Source: Erythrobacter fulvus
GTDB taxonomy: Bacteria > Pseudomonadota > Alphaproteobacteria > Sphingomonadales > Sphingomonadaceae
Direction: 5' to 3'
Assembly: GCF_028595285.1 (NCBI RefSeq)
Contig: NZ_JAQQXQ010000007.1
Location: 124,001-188,000, forward strand
DNA length: 64,000 nucleotides
Shown here: positions 1-8,007 of the stretch, piece by piece
How positions within the stretch are numbered: position 1 is the stretch's first letter
How the letters are laid out: each line of letters begins with the position of its first letter
The notes under the pieces: model-generated
The model's input: only the letters and a program-made list of their open reading frames with translations
Database searches by the model: none
Told to the model about the DNA's origin: nothing
Made by a program: the position numbers and the translations under genes

Positions 1-1
1 C

Positions 2-1108
2 GGACGGACGCTGTTCTACTGCGCCCTGCTTGGCCTTGCCATCACCGGGCTGATCATCTGGATTACCGAGTATTATACCGGCACCAAGTTCCGTCCGGTG
101 CGCTCGATCGCCAAGGCTTCGGAAACGGGCCACGGCACCAACGTGATCCAGGGCCTTGCGATCAGCCTTGAATCGACCGCGTTGCCGACGCTTGTGATCG
201 TGGCGGGCATCATCATCGCCTATGGCCTCGCCGGGCTGATGGGGATCGCCTATGCGGCCACCGCGATGCTGGCTCTGGCCGGCATGGTCGTTGCCCTCGA
301 CGCCTACGGCCCCGTCACTGACAATGCCGGCGGCATCGCCGAAATGTCGGGTCTGGACGACAGCGTGCGCGAGAAGACCGATCTTCTCGACGCAGTCGGC
401 AACACCACCAAGGCCGTGACCAAGGGTTACGCGATCGGTTCGGCGGGCCTCGGCGCGCTGGTGCTGTTCGCTGCCTATACCACCGACCTGCGGACCTTCT
501 TCCCGAACGTGGAAGTGGACTTCAGCCTCGAAAACCCCTTCGTGATCGTTGGCCTGCTCCTCGGCGCGCTTCTGCCCTACCTGTTCGGGGCAATGGGCAT
601 GACCGCGGTCGGCCGCGCGGCGGGCGACGTGGTTGTCGACGTACGCGAGCAGTTCGCCAACAATCCGGGTATCATGGCCGGCACCTCCAAGCCCGACTAT
701 GCCCGCACCGTGGACCTGGTCACTAAGGCCGCGATCAAGGAGATGATTATCCCCTCGCTGCTGCCGGTGCTGGCACCTGTCGTGGTCTACTTCGTGATCA
801 CCATGATCGCGGGGCAGGCAAACGGCTTTGCGGCGCTGGGTGCACTGCTGCTCGGTGTGATCGTCGGCGGGCTGTTCGTGGCACTCTCCATGACCGCCGG
901 CGGCGGTGCATGGGATAACGCCAAGAAGTACATCGAAGACGGCAATCACGGCGGCAAGGGCTCGGAAGCGCACAAGGCCGCAGTGACCGGCGATACCGTC
1001 GGCGATCCCTACAAGGACACCGCCGGCCCCGCCGTGAACCCGATGATCAAGATCACCAACATCGTCGCGCTGCTGCTGCTGGCCGCGCTGGCGCATGGTG
1101 CCGCTTGA
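2..1108 (+). CDS. hppA: K+-insensitive pyrophosphate-energized proton pump, C-terminal part
   Basis: The reading frame is open from the left edge, so the 5' end of the gene lies outside the window. The product is the C-terminal half of a membrane-bound H+-translocating pyrophosphatase, which hydrolyses cytosolic PPi and pumps protons across the inner membrane. Long hydrophobic helices alternate with conserved polar loops. The loop DNAGGIAEM is a family signature. The motif GNTTKA carries Lys where K+-dependent enzymes have Ala, which marks the K+-independent subclass. The chain ends in a hydrophobic helix and the residues HGAA. A strong terminator follows 51 bases after the stop. Confidence 0.97.
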   Translation, partial: GRTLFYCALLGLAITGLIIWITEYYTGTKFRPVRSIAKASETGHGTNVIQGLAISLESTALPTLVIVAGIIIAYGLAGLMGIAYAATAMLALAGMVVALDAYGPVTDNAGGIAEMSGLDDSVREKTDLLDAVGNTTKAVTKGYAIGSAGLGALVLFAAYTTDLRTFFPNVEVDFSLENPFVIVGLLLGALLPYLFGAMGMTAVGRAAGDVVVDVREQFANNPGIMAGTSKPDYARTVDLVTKAAIKEMIIPSLLPVLAPVVVYFVITMIAGQANGFAALGALLLGVIVGGLFVALSMTAGGGAWDNAKKYIEDGNHGGKGSEAHKAAVTGDTVGDPYKDTAGPAVNPMIKITNIVALLLLAALAHGAA

Positions 1109-1159
1109 GACACATCACGGCCCTATAGTGGGTAAGCGGTAGGGCCGCGAAAGACTCAA

Positions 1160-1193
1160 CCCCGCCGGGAGCAATTCCGGCGGGGTTTATCTT
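1160..1193 (+). terminator. Rho-independent terminator of hppA
   Basis: A 9-bp perfect stem, CCCCGCCGG at 1160-1168 and CCGGCGGGG at 1177-1185, has an 8-base loop and is followed by TTTATCTTT. It ends the hppA transcript. The decayed gene fragment begins directly after it. Confidence 0.85.
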
Positions 1194-1418
1194 TGCGCGC
1201 ATCCCCGTTCGTGCCGGTCATGGCACCGCACTTCGTGAAGAACGGCCCAGCCCCTTCCGTCTCGCTGTCGATCACCTGGCGAAGCGAGTGGAGCTACCGC
1301 GAAAGCGATGCGCGCGCGCAATGCGATCCTGCGCGAACGCGGCTTTTCGCCCAGCGCACCCAGCCGCTGGCCGCAGCAGAACTATGCCAAGGCCGATGGC
1401 TTAGAAAGCTCGGCTTGA
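1193..1418 (+). pseudogene. 3' remnant of a cupin-like (JmjC-type) protein gene, frameshifted
   Basis: Two partial frames together read as one protein tail. The first frame gives VPVMAPHFVKNG, then VSLSITWRSEWSYRESDARA. At about 1319 the sense jumps to the other frame, which reads NAILRERGFSPSAPSRWPQQ and continues to the TGA at 1416-1418. I recognise this tail as resembling sphingomonad cupin-like/JmjC proteins. The jump falls in a GCGCGCGCGC run, and loss of one GC dinucleotide there would explain it. The 5' part of the gene is absent, because the hppA terminator abuts the fragment. The family call is from memory of the motif and is moderate; that it is broken is clear. Confidence 0.6.
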
Positions 1419-1451
1419 CGGGTTCGTAAGCGCCAAGCATGGCCCTTTGCC

Positions 1452-2375
1452 ATGACTGATACGCCCACAAACGAAGAACTCGTCGCAGGCCTCGTCCGCC
1501 TGCTGACCGTCGAAAAGCGCGCGGCCGATATTTTCGCGGGCCCGCCGCAGCAGGACGGGATCGGGCGGGTGTTCGGCGGGCAGGTGCTGGCGCAGGCGCT
1601 GCAGGCGGCACAGGCCAGCATCACCGACGGCAAACGCGCCCATTCATTGCACGCCTATTTCCTTCGCGGCGGTCGCGAGGGTGTCGGGATCGAATATCGG
1701 ATCCAGCGCGATTTCGACGGGCGCAGCTTTGCCAACCGCAGGGTGGTCGCCTCGCAGGAGGATGAACACGGCATGCCAGTGCCGATCCTCAACCTCACCG
1801 CCAGTTTCCAGCTGCCGGAAGACGGGCTGGAGCATAATGATTCGCCAATTCCCGACGTACCCGGCCCGGACGAACTGCGTTCGGACATGGAGCAGCGGCT
1901 GGAGATTGCCGAGCGACTGGGCGACCGGATGAGCGAGCAGCAGCGCCGCCTGATGCTCCGCCCTCGCCCGATCGAGATGCGCACGGTCGATGCCCTGCAC
2001 TGGATGAACCGCACCCCCAGCGAACCGCGCGCGCATACGTGGTTCCGGGTGGTGGCCCCGATCACCGGAGAGGCCGATACGCCCGAACTCCACCGCGCGA
2101 TCATCACCTACGCCAGCGATTACACCCTGCTCGGCACCAGCGCATTGCCGCACGGTCTTTCGTGGATGCGGGGCGAACTGGTCGGTGCCAGCCTCGATCA
2201 CGCGATCTGGTTCCACCGCGACGCACGGGTCGACGACTGGCTGCTCTATGCCACCGACGCACCGTGGAGCGGCGGCGGGCGCGGCTTCAATCGTGGTCGC
2301 ATTTTCAACCGGGCGGGCGAACTCGTTGCGAGCGTCGCGCAGGAAGGGATGATGAGGAAGAGGGTCTCCCGTTAA
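1452..2375 (+). CDS. tesB: Acyl-CoA thioesterase II
   Basis: This 307-residue protein has the double-hotdog fold of TesB, which hydrolyses medium- and long-chain acyl-CoA to free fatty acid and CoA in the cytoplasm. The first hotdog carries RVFGGQVLAQALQAA and HSLHAYFLRGG. The second carries HWMNRT, ITYASDYTLLGT, ASLDHAIWFH and SVAQEG. Asp223 and Gln297 match the catalytic Asp and Gln of E. coli TesB. The length is close to the usual 285-300. The start at ATG 1452 fits the family N-terminus (LVRLLTVEK follows soon after). It stands alone, between a decayed gene and the convergent stress-protein gene. Confidence 0.95.
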   Translation: MTDTPTNEELVAGLVRLLTVEKRAADIFAGPPQQDGIGRVFGGQVLAQALQAAQASITDGKRAHSLHAYFLRGGREGVGIEYRIQRDFDGRSFANRRVVASQEDEHGMPVPILNLTASFQLPEDGLEHNDSPIPDVPGPDELRSDMEQRLEIAERLGDRMSEQQRRLMLRPRPIEMRTVDALHWMNRTPSEPRAHTWFRVVAPITGEADTPELHRAIITYASDYTLLGTSALPHGLSWMRGELVGASLDHAIWFHRDARVDDWLLYATDAPWSGGGRGFNRGRIFNRAGELVASVAQEGMMRKRVSR

Positions 2376-2472
2376 CGCCGGGCATATCAGCGGCACAGCC
2401 GCCGCAGGCGGGACACCCGACCTTCAGGTCGCATGAGCGAGGATTGCGAAGCCCTTAGAGGCTGCGAAACCT

Positions 2473-3288
2473 TCAATGCGCTAACAGGATCGGCATCTGC
2501 GGATCGGACAGCATCCGGCGGGTGACGCCGCCAAGCAGCATTTCCGCCAACCGCGAATGACCATAGGCGCCCATCACCATCAACCCGCATTCGCGCAGTT
2601 GCGCTGCCGAGAAAAGGGTATCGGAAATCTTCGCATCACCGCGCGGGATTTCGACCATCTCGCATTCAATTCCGTGACGACTGAGATACTGCGCACCTTC
2701 CAGCGCGGGGAAATCGAAGCGCTGCTTGTCCGAAGGCTCGGCCACGCTGACAAGGTAGACTTTCCGCGCAGCCGCCAGCAGCGGCACCGCCTCGCGCAGC
2801 GCAACGCAGGCTTCGGACGAACCGTTCCACGCGACCATCGCGGGCGCGTTAACGTCGAAGCTTTTGGTTCCCTCCGGCACCACCAGCACCGGCACCGGTG
2901 CCTTAAGCACCAGATCGCCGACCAGCGCAGAGGGGCCTTTGCCGCCTTCGCCCGTGTCCGAAGGACCGACGATAACGACATCGGCGAGCGGTGAAAGCTC
3001 CAGCAGACGGTGCTGGGCAATGCCGTACAGGAACCGCCAGTCCCACGGCACGCCTTCATTGGCGAGATGCGCCTCGGTCTGCTGGCGCAGCTTTTCGGCA
3101 TTCTCCTTGATGACCGGCATCGCAGCCGCGATCGCCGAGCCGTAGAAATCGCCGGGTGCGAATACCTCGTAGCTGACCGATTGCAGGCAGGTGATGTGGC
3201 CGCCCGACGCCCGGGCAATGTCGAGCGCGACCTGTAGCCGAGCCTCCATCGCAGGGTCGTGATCGACGTGAAGCAGAATCGATTTCAT
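2473..3288 (-). CDS. Universal stress protein with two tandem Usp domains
   Basis: The 271-residue protein holds two UspA folds. The first begins MKSILLHVDHDP and ends near PVPVLVVPEG. The second begins PAMVAWNGSSEA and ends GGVTRRMLSDPQMPILLAH. The second domain keeps the ATP-binding-type pattern GAYGHSRLAEMLLGG; the first is more divergent (VGPSDTGEGG). ATG 3288 was chosen because MKSILLHVDHD is the family start and GGGAGA precedes it; the frame stays open further upstream but that stretch is not Usp-like. A perfect FNR/FixK box lies about 59 bases upstream of the start (centre to ATG), so induction under low oxygen is likely. The gene is divergent from the carotenoid oxygenase. Confidence 0.93.
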   Translation of the reverse strand: MKSILLHVDHDPAMEARLQVALDIARASGGHITCLQSVSYEVFAPGDFYGSAIAAAMPVIKENAEKLRQQTEAHLANEGVPWDWRFLYGIAQHRLLELSPLADVVIVGPSDTGEGGKGPSALVGDLVLKAPVPVLVVPEGTKSFDVNAPAMVAWNGSSEACVALREAVPLLAAARKVYLVSVAEPSDKQRFDFPALEGAQYLSRHGIECEMVEIPRGDAKISDTLFSAAQLRECGLMVMGAYGHSRLAEMLLGGVTRRMLSDPQMPILLAH

Positions 3289-3340
3289 GGCTGTTCTCCC
3301 ACTGATGGTGCCACGATGAACCCACATTGTGCCTGCGGCT

Positions 3341-3354
3341 TTGATCGGGATCAA
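3341..3354. promoter_or_regulatory. FNR/FixK-type box between usp and the carotenoid oxygenase gene
   Basis: TTGATCGGGATCAA matches the Crp/Fnr consensus TTGAT-N4-ATCAA at every fixed position. It sits in the 136-base divergent region, centred 59 bases from the usp start codon and 77 from the carotenoid oxygenase start. FNR/FixK activation of usp genes is well known in proteobacteria, so usp is the likelier target. The regulator gene is not in this window. Confidence 0.8.
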
Positions 3355-3424
3355 ATTTGCTCCGCAAGCCGCTTGCAGAGCAACCGTACGCGGTTCATTC
3401 TCTTGCCCCGAGGGAGAGGAACCC

Positions 3425-4921
3425 ATGCAGATCACGCGCCACCCGCCCGTCAAAACCACGCTCGAACCGTCGAACCATCCCTATCTGACAGGGGCGTGGA
3501 CGCCGCTGCACGAGGAGGTCGACGTTGCCGAATTGCCTGTGATCGCGGGCGAAATTCCCGCCGACATTGACGGGATCTATCTGCGTAACACCGAAAACCA
3601 GGTGCACCAGCCGCTCGGCCGCCACCATCCCTTCGATGGCGACGCGATGATCCATCAGGTCAATATCTCGGGCGGCAAGGCGAGCTATCGCAACCGCTTC
3701 GTACGCACCCATTGCTTCGAGGCGGAGCAGATCGCGGGGCAATCGCTGTGGGGCGGACTGATGGATCCATGGGGGACTTCGCTACGCCCCGGCTTCGGCG
3801 CACACGGGGGCCTGAAGGACACCGGCAGCACCGACATCATCGTTCACGCCGGAACCGCCTATGCCACGCTCTACCAGTGCGGCGAGGCGTGGATGCTCGA
3901 TCCGGTTACGCTGGGCAGCCGCGGCAAGGCGCCATGGGTGCCGCTGGACGGCATATCGGCCCATCCCAAGGTGGACGAGGAGACCGGGGAACTGATGTTC
4001 TTCAACTACTCCAAATACCCGCCTTTCATGCATTACGGCGTGGTGAATCGCGAAGGGCGCTTGGTGCATTACGTACCCGTTCCCCTTCCCGGCCCGCGCC
4101 TGCCGCATGACATGGCGATCACGAAGAACTGGTCGATCCTCAATGACATGCCGCTATTCTGGGACGAAAGCCTGCTGGCGAACAACATCCACGCCGCGCG
4201 GCTGCACGAAGGCGTGCCGACCCGCTTCGCCCTGATCCCGCGCCACGGCCAGCCGGAGGACATCCGCTGGTTCGAAGCCGCGCCGACGTATGTCCTGCAC
4301 TGGACCAATGCGTGGGAAGAAGGCGACGAGGTGGTGCTCGAAGGCTATCATCAAGCCAAGCCGATGCCCGATCCGCTGGAGGAGATGGGCCGTTACAGCC
4401 ACATGATGGCCTATGTGGACGAACACTCCTTCCAGTCCCGCCTGCACCGCTGGCGCTTCAACCTGAAGACCGGAGAGACCCGAGAGGAGAGCCTTTCGGA
4501 ACGCATCGTCGAATTTGGGATGATCAATCCGCGATACGCCATGCAAAAGAGCCGCTATGTCTGGTCCACCACCACGCGGCCCGGCTGGTTTCTGTTCAAC
4601 GGCTATGTTCGCCACGATACCGAGACGGGTGAGGAACAGGTCTATCGCCTGCCCGAAGGAGTTTATGCCAGCGAAAGCCCGATGATTCCGAGAAAGGGAG
4701 CAACCGCAGAGGATGACGGGTATCTGGTCACCTTCCTGATTGACGAGAACAGTGGCACCTCCGAATGCGCGATCCTCGATGCCTCGGATCTGTCGAAAGG
4801 CCCGATCTGCCGCCTCGCGCTGCCACACAAGATCTGTTCGGGGACCCATTCGGTGTGGGTCGAACATGATCAATTACGCAAGGATGCCGCCTTCCACGCG
4901 CGCCGCTTTGCCTCCGCCTGA
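3425..4921 (+). CDS. Carotenoid oxygenase (RPE65/carotenoid or stilbene cleavage dioxygenase family)
   Basis: This 498-residue protein belongs to the non-haem iron, seven-bladed propeller family that cleaves carotenoids, apocarotenoids or stilbenes with O2. The four iron-binding histidines are visible at H180 (GISAHPKVD), H228 (LPHDMAIT), H292 (YVLHWTNAW) and H475 (CSGTHSVWV). The N-terminus has GEIPADIDGIYLRNTEN and HHPFDGDAMIH, standard for the family. ATG 3425 follows GAGGGAGAGGA; longer in-frame starts have no such site. The substrate cannot be told from sequence. Lignostilbene-like or apocarotenoid cleavage are both possible. Confidence 0.93.
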   Translation: MQITRHPPVKTTLEPSNHPYLTGAWTPLHEEVDVAELPVIAGEIPADIDGIYLRNTENQVHQPLGRHHPFDGDAMIHQVNISGGKASYRNRFVRTHCFEAEQIAGQSLWGGLMDPWGTSLRPGFGAHGGLKDTGSTDIIVHAGTAYATLYQCGEAWMLDPVTLGSRGKAPWVPLDGISAHPKVDEETGELMFFNYSKYPPFMHYGVVNREGRLVHYVPVPLPGPRLPHDMAITKNWSILNDMPLFWDESLLANNIHAARLHEGVPTRFALIPRHGQPEDIRWFEAAPTYVLHWTNAWEEGDEVVLEGYHQAKPMPDPLEEMGRYSHMMAYVDEHSFQSRLHRWRFNLKTGETREESLSERIVEFGMINPRYAMQKSRYVWSTTTRPGWFLFNGYVRHDTETGEEQVYRLPEGVYASESPMIPRKGATAEDDGYLVTFLIDENSGTSECAILDASDLSKGPICRLALPHKICSGTHSVWVEHDQLRKDAAFHARRFASA

Positions 4922-4948
4922 TCCGGCATCCTCATGACACCGGTCGAG

Positions 4949-4976
4949 GCGCCTGCGTCGCTCGTCGCGCAGGCGC
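4949..4976. terminator. Hairpin after the carotenoid oxygenase gene
   Basis: A perfect 9-bp stem, GCGCCTGCG and CGCAGGCGC, has a 10-base loop and begins 28 bases after the oxygenase stop. Only TT follows it, so it is a weak terminator candidate. Confidence 0.4.
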
Positions 4977-5041
4977 TTGTCCGCTCCCTTCCGGCGATCT
5001 AGCCGCCCGCGATTGCACTTAATCCTGCGGGGACCGCCACA

Positions 5042-6862
5042 ATGAAATTTCGTCTAGCTCTTGCTGCAACCACTGCGCTTTTGACGGTGACAACCCCCGC
5101 GTTGGCCGACAACCACGCCGCCACCCCCGTTGCCGCGGAGGCATCGCAAACGGAGCATGACAAGCTGTTCGCGCTGTTCGAGGATGCCGACGCGCGCGAA
5201 CTGGCTCTCAATCCGCTCGGTCGCCTGTTCCGCGGCGACGACGAGGATGCCGACCGGCTCGGCGATCTGCTGACCGATTCCGCCTTCCTCGCCGATCGTA
5301 CCGACACCCAGCTCAATCTCGCGCTGCTCGCACAGATCGACCGTTCAAAGCTCTCGCCCACCGATCAGCTTGCCTATGATGTGTTCGAATATACTGAGCA
5401 GCAGTCGCTGGCGGGCGCGACCGACCGCATCCGCGAATTGACCGAGGTGCGCCCGATCAACCACTTCTTCGGGCTGCACACCTTCTATCCCAACTTCGCC
5501 AGTGGCAAGGGTGCCGCGCCGTTCAAGACGCTTGCCAATTACGAGGATAACCTCAAGCGGCACGACGATTATATTGCCTTCACCGACCGCGCGATCGCCA
5601 AGTTCCGCGAAGGCATGGCATCGGGCGTGCTGGAAACCAAACTGACCATCGGCAACGTGATCAAGCAGCTCGACACGCAGCTTGCGATCCCGGTCGCGGA
5701 TTCGCAGTTCATGGGGCCGCTGAAGGAATTTCCTGAAGGCATTAGCGATGCCGATAAGGCGCGGCTGGCGAACGCCTACGAGGCCAAGACCCGCGAAATT
5801 TACGCCGTCCATGAACGACTGCGCACCTTCCTGCGCGACGAATACTACCCCGCCGCGCGCGACAGTGTTGGCCTGTCGCAGATGAAGGGCGGCGCGGAGC
5901 TTTATGCCCAGCTGGTCGAGAACACGACCACCTTGCCGCTGGATGCCGAGACGATCCATCAGCTTGGCCTGTCGGAAGTCGCGCGGATCAAGGGCGAGCT
6001 GGAAAAGATCAAGGCCGAGGTCGGCTTTGCGGGCACGCTCAACGAGTTCTTCGACTATGTCCGCAACGATCCCAAGTTCCACCCGGAAAGCCGCGAGGCG
6101 TTGACCCAGTCCTATTACGACATCGGAAAACAGGTCGACGCGAAGATCGGGGATTATTTCTCGCTGCTGCCCAAGGCCCCGCTCAAGATCGAGCCTTATG
6201 ATCCGTCGATCGAGCAGTTTCAGGCGGGTGGCTCCTACCAGCCCGGCACGCCCGACGGTTCGCGTCCGGGCACCTTCTATTTCAATGCCTATGACCTGCC
6301 GAGCAGGCTGACGACGGGTAATGTCACGCTCTACCTGCACGAAGGCGCGCCGGGGCACCATTTCCAGATCAGCCTCGCGCAGGAAAACGAGGATCTGCCC
6401 GCTTTCATGCGCTTCGGCGGCACCACCGCCTTTGTCGAAGGCTGGGCGCTATATGCCGAAACGCTGGGTTACGAGATGGGTTTCTACAATGACCCGTGGA
6501 ACCGTTACGGCACCTTTCAGGACGAACAGCTGCGTGCGATGCGTCTCGCTGTCGACACCGGCATCCACGCAAAGGGCTGGACCCGCGAACAGGCGATCGA
6601 TTTCATGCTGGAAAACTCGGGCATGACCCGCACCGAAGTTGTGGCCGAAGTCGAACGCTATATCGCCATCCCGTCGCAGGCGCTGGGCTACAAGATCGGC
6701 GCTCTCAAGATCCAGGAACTGCGCAAACGGGCCGAAGCAAGGCTGGGCACGCAGTTCGACATCAAGGCGTTCCACGAGCAGGTTCTCAATACCGGCGGCC
6801 TGCCGCTTGCGATCCTTGAACAGAAGATCAACCGCTGGATCGAGGCCGAAGCAGCGCGCTGA
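5042..6862 (+). CDS. Exported DUF885 family protein (putative zinc peptidase)
   Basis: A 606-residue protein begins with a Sec signal peptide (MKFRLALAATTALLTVTTPALADN, cleavage near ALA-DN). The rest is a DUF885 domain, a family thought to be metallocarboxypeptidase-like. The metal-binding motif HEGAPGHHFQ starts at H433, and FVEGWALYAETLGYEMG follows about 30 residues later with the next ligand Glu. The C-terminus YIAIPSQALGYKIG is typical of the family. The location is periplasmic. ATG 5042 is the only start that gives a clean signal peptide. It has its own promoter region and no clear operon partners. The substrate is unknown. Confidence 0.9.
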   Translation: MKFRLALAATTALLTVTTPALADNHAATPVAAEASQTEHDKLFALFEDADARELALNPLGRLFRGDDEDADRLGDLLTDSAFLADRTDTQLNLALLAQIDRSKLSPTDQLAYDVFEYTEQQSLAGATDRIRELTEVRPINHFFGLHTFYPNFASGKGAAPFKTLANYEDNLKRHDDYIAFTDRAIAKFREGMASGVLETKLTIGNVIKQLDTQLAIPVADSQFMGPLKEFPEGISDADKARLANAYEAKTREIYAVHERLRTFLRDEYYPAARDSVGLSQMKGGAELYAQLVENTTTLPLDAETIHQLGLSEVARIKGELEKIKAEVGFAGTLNEFFDYVRNDPKFHPESREALTQSYYDIGKQVDAKIGDYFSLLPKAPLKIEPYDPSIEQFQAGGSYQPGTPDGSRPGTFYFNAYDLPSRLTTGNVTLYLHEGAPGHHFQISLAQENEDLPAFMRFGGTTAFVEGWALYAETLGYEMGFYNDPWNRYGTFQDEQLRAMRLAVDTGIHAKGWTREQAIDFMLENSGMTRTEVVAEVERYIAIPSQALGYKIGALKIQELRKRAEARLGTQFDIKAFHEQVLNTGGLPLAILEQKINRWIEAEAAR

Positions 6863-6911
6863 TCCTGCCCCTTTGGCACCAGCCGAAGGCTCGATTCGTC
6901 GTATCCCATGC

Positions 6912-6940
6912 CCCGGTTGCCCGCTCCAGTGGCAACCGGG
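6912..6940. terminator. Hairpin between the DUF885 gene and ompA-like gene
   Basis: A 10-bp perfect stem, CCCGGTTGCC and GGCAACCGGG, has a 9-base loop and lies 49 bases after the DUF885 stop. There is no T-run, so it may be an RNA-stabilising or Rho-related hairpin rather than an intrinsic terminator. Confidence 0.35.
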
Positions 6941-7054
6941 CAATCGGCGTTCATCAACTAGCAATGTTGTCCTGAACACCGGTTCGCGTGCACTATGCCA
7001 ACAAAGGGCCGAACCAACGGGATCGTGGGCCCGAACGACAGGAGAATTGATACG

Positions 7055-7969
7055 ATGAATGCCCCTGCACGCGCTCCGCTTACACTCGCGCTGGTCGCCG
7101 CGCTTTCGATGACGACCGCCACCGGCCTTGCCGCGCAGAACGCTCAGGACAGCGAGGTATTGACTACGGTTTACGGCAATCTGCCGCCGATGACCGAGAT
7201 GAACGAAGGCCCGCGGATCGAAGGCATTATCTCGGCGCGTCAGGGCCAGCGTCTTCAGGTCACCTCGGAAGACGGCAACAGCACCATCCTGACGCTGCAC
7301 CCGGAAACCGAGATCCGCACCCGCGGCGGGTTCCTCGGCATCGGCAACAAGACCTTCGACCAGAGCGCGCTGATCAATGGCCTGCCGGTGAAGGTGCGCA
7401 CCCGCTATTACGGTGACGGCCTGGTGGCGAGCGAAGTGCGCTTTACCAGCGATGATCGCCTGATCGCCGCGATGATCCGTGGCGGAACCGCGCAGAAGTT
7501 CGCCGAACAGGGTGCCGCGATACAGGACAACACCGCCGGTATCCAGCAGAACGCCGCCGCCACCGAGGCGCTGCGCGGCCGGCTTGGCGACATCGACAAG
7601 TACAACCTCAAGAGCACGACCAATGTCTATTTCGACACTGGCAAGTCGGCTCTCTCGCCCTCGGCCAAGAACGATCTGTGTGCCGCCGCGCGCGAGGCTG
7701 ACCAGAACGAGAATTCGCTGATGCTGGTGCTGGGCTACACCGATTCCACCGGCTCGCAGGAAGTGAACCAGGCGCTGTCGGAAAAGCGTGCCGCGGCGGT
7801 GGTCAACTACCTCCAGCAGGTGTGCAAGTGGAAGCCCTATCGCATGCTCACGCCGACCGGGATGGCGACTGCCGATCCGGCAGCCGACAACACCACTGCA
7901 GCCGGCCGCGCACAGAACCGTCGCGTTTCGGTCAATGTGCTGGTGAGCAAGGCGCTCGACGAGCAGTAA
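7055..7969 (+). CDS. OmpA family outer-membrane/peptidoglycan-binding protein
   Basis: The 304-residue protein has a signal peptide (LTLALVAALSMTTATGLAAQ), a middle region of about 110 residues with small beta-rich sequence (IEGIISARQGQRLQVTSEDG) resembling an OB-like or DUF5666-type barrel, and a C-terminal OmpA domain. The OmpA part shows VYFDTGKSALSP, LVLGYTDSTGSQEVNQALSEKRA and AGRAQNRRVSVNV, the peptidoglycan-binding signature. ATG 7055 follows AGGAGA; an upstream in-frame start at 6995 lacks a ribosome site and would hide the signal peptide. It probably tethers the outer membrane to the wall. Confidence 0.92.
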   Translation: MNAPARAPLTLALVAALSMTTATGLAAQNAQDSEVLTTVYGNLPPMTEMNEGPRIEGIISARQGQRLQVTSEDGNSTILTLHPETEIRTRGGFLGIGNKTFDQSALINGLPVKVRTRYYGDGLVASEVRFTSDDRLIAAMIRGGTAQKFAEQGAAIQDNTAGIQQNAAATEALRGRLGDIDKYNLKSTTNVYFDTGKSALSPSAKNDLCAAAREADQNENSLMLVLGYTDSTGSQEVNQALSEKRAAAVVNYLQQVCKWKPYRMLTPTGMATADPAADNTTAAGRAQNRRVSVNVLVSKALDEQ

Positions 7970-7976
7970 GGGTCGC

Positions 7977-8006
7977 AGGGGGCGGGACTTGAAAGCTCGC
8001 CCCCTT
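7977..8006. terminator. Hairpin between convergent ompA-like gene and uvrC
   Basis: AGGGGGCG at 7977-7984 pairs with CGCCCCCT at 7998-8005 across a 13-base loop. It lies in the 38-base gap between two convergent genes and may serve both. Confidence 0.5.
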
Positions 8007-8007
8007 A

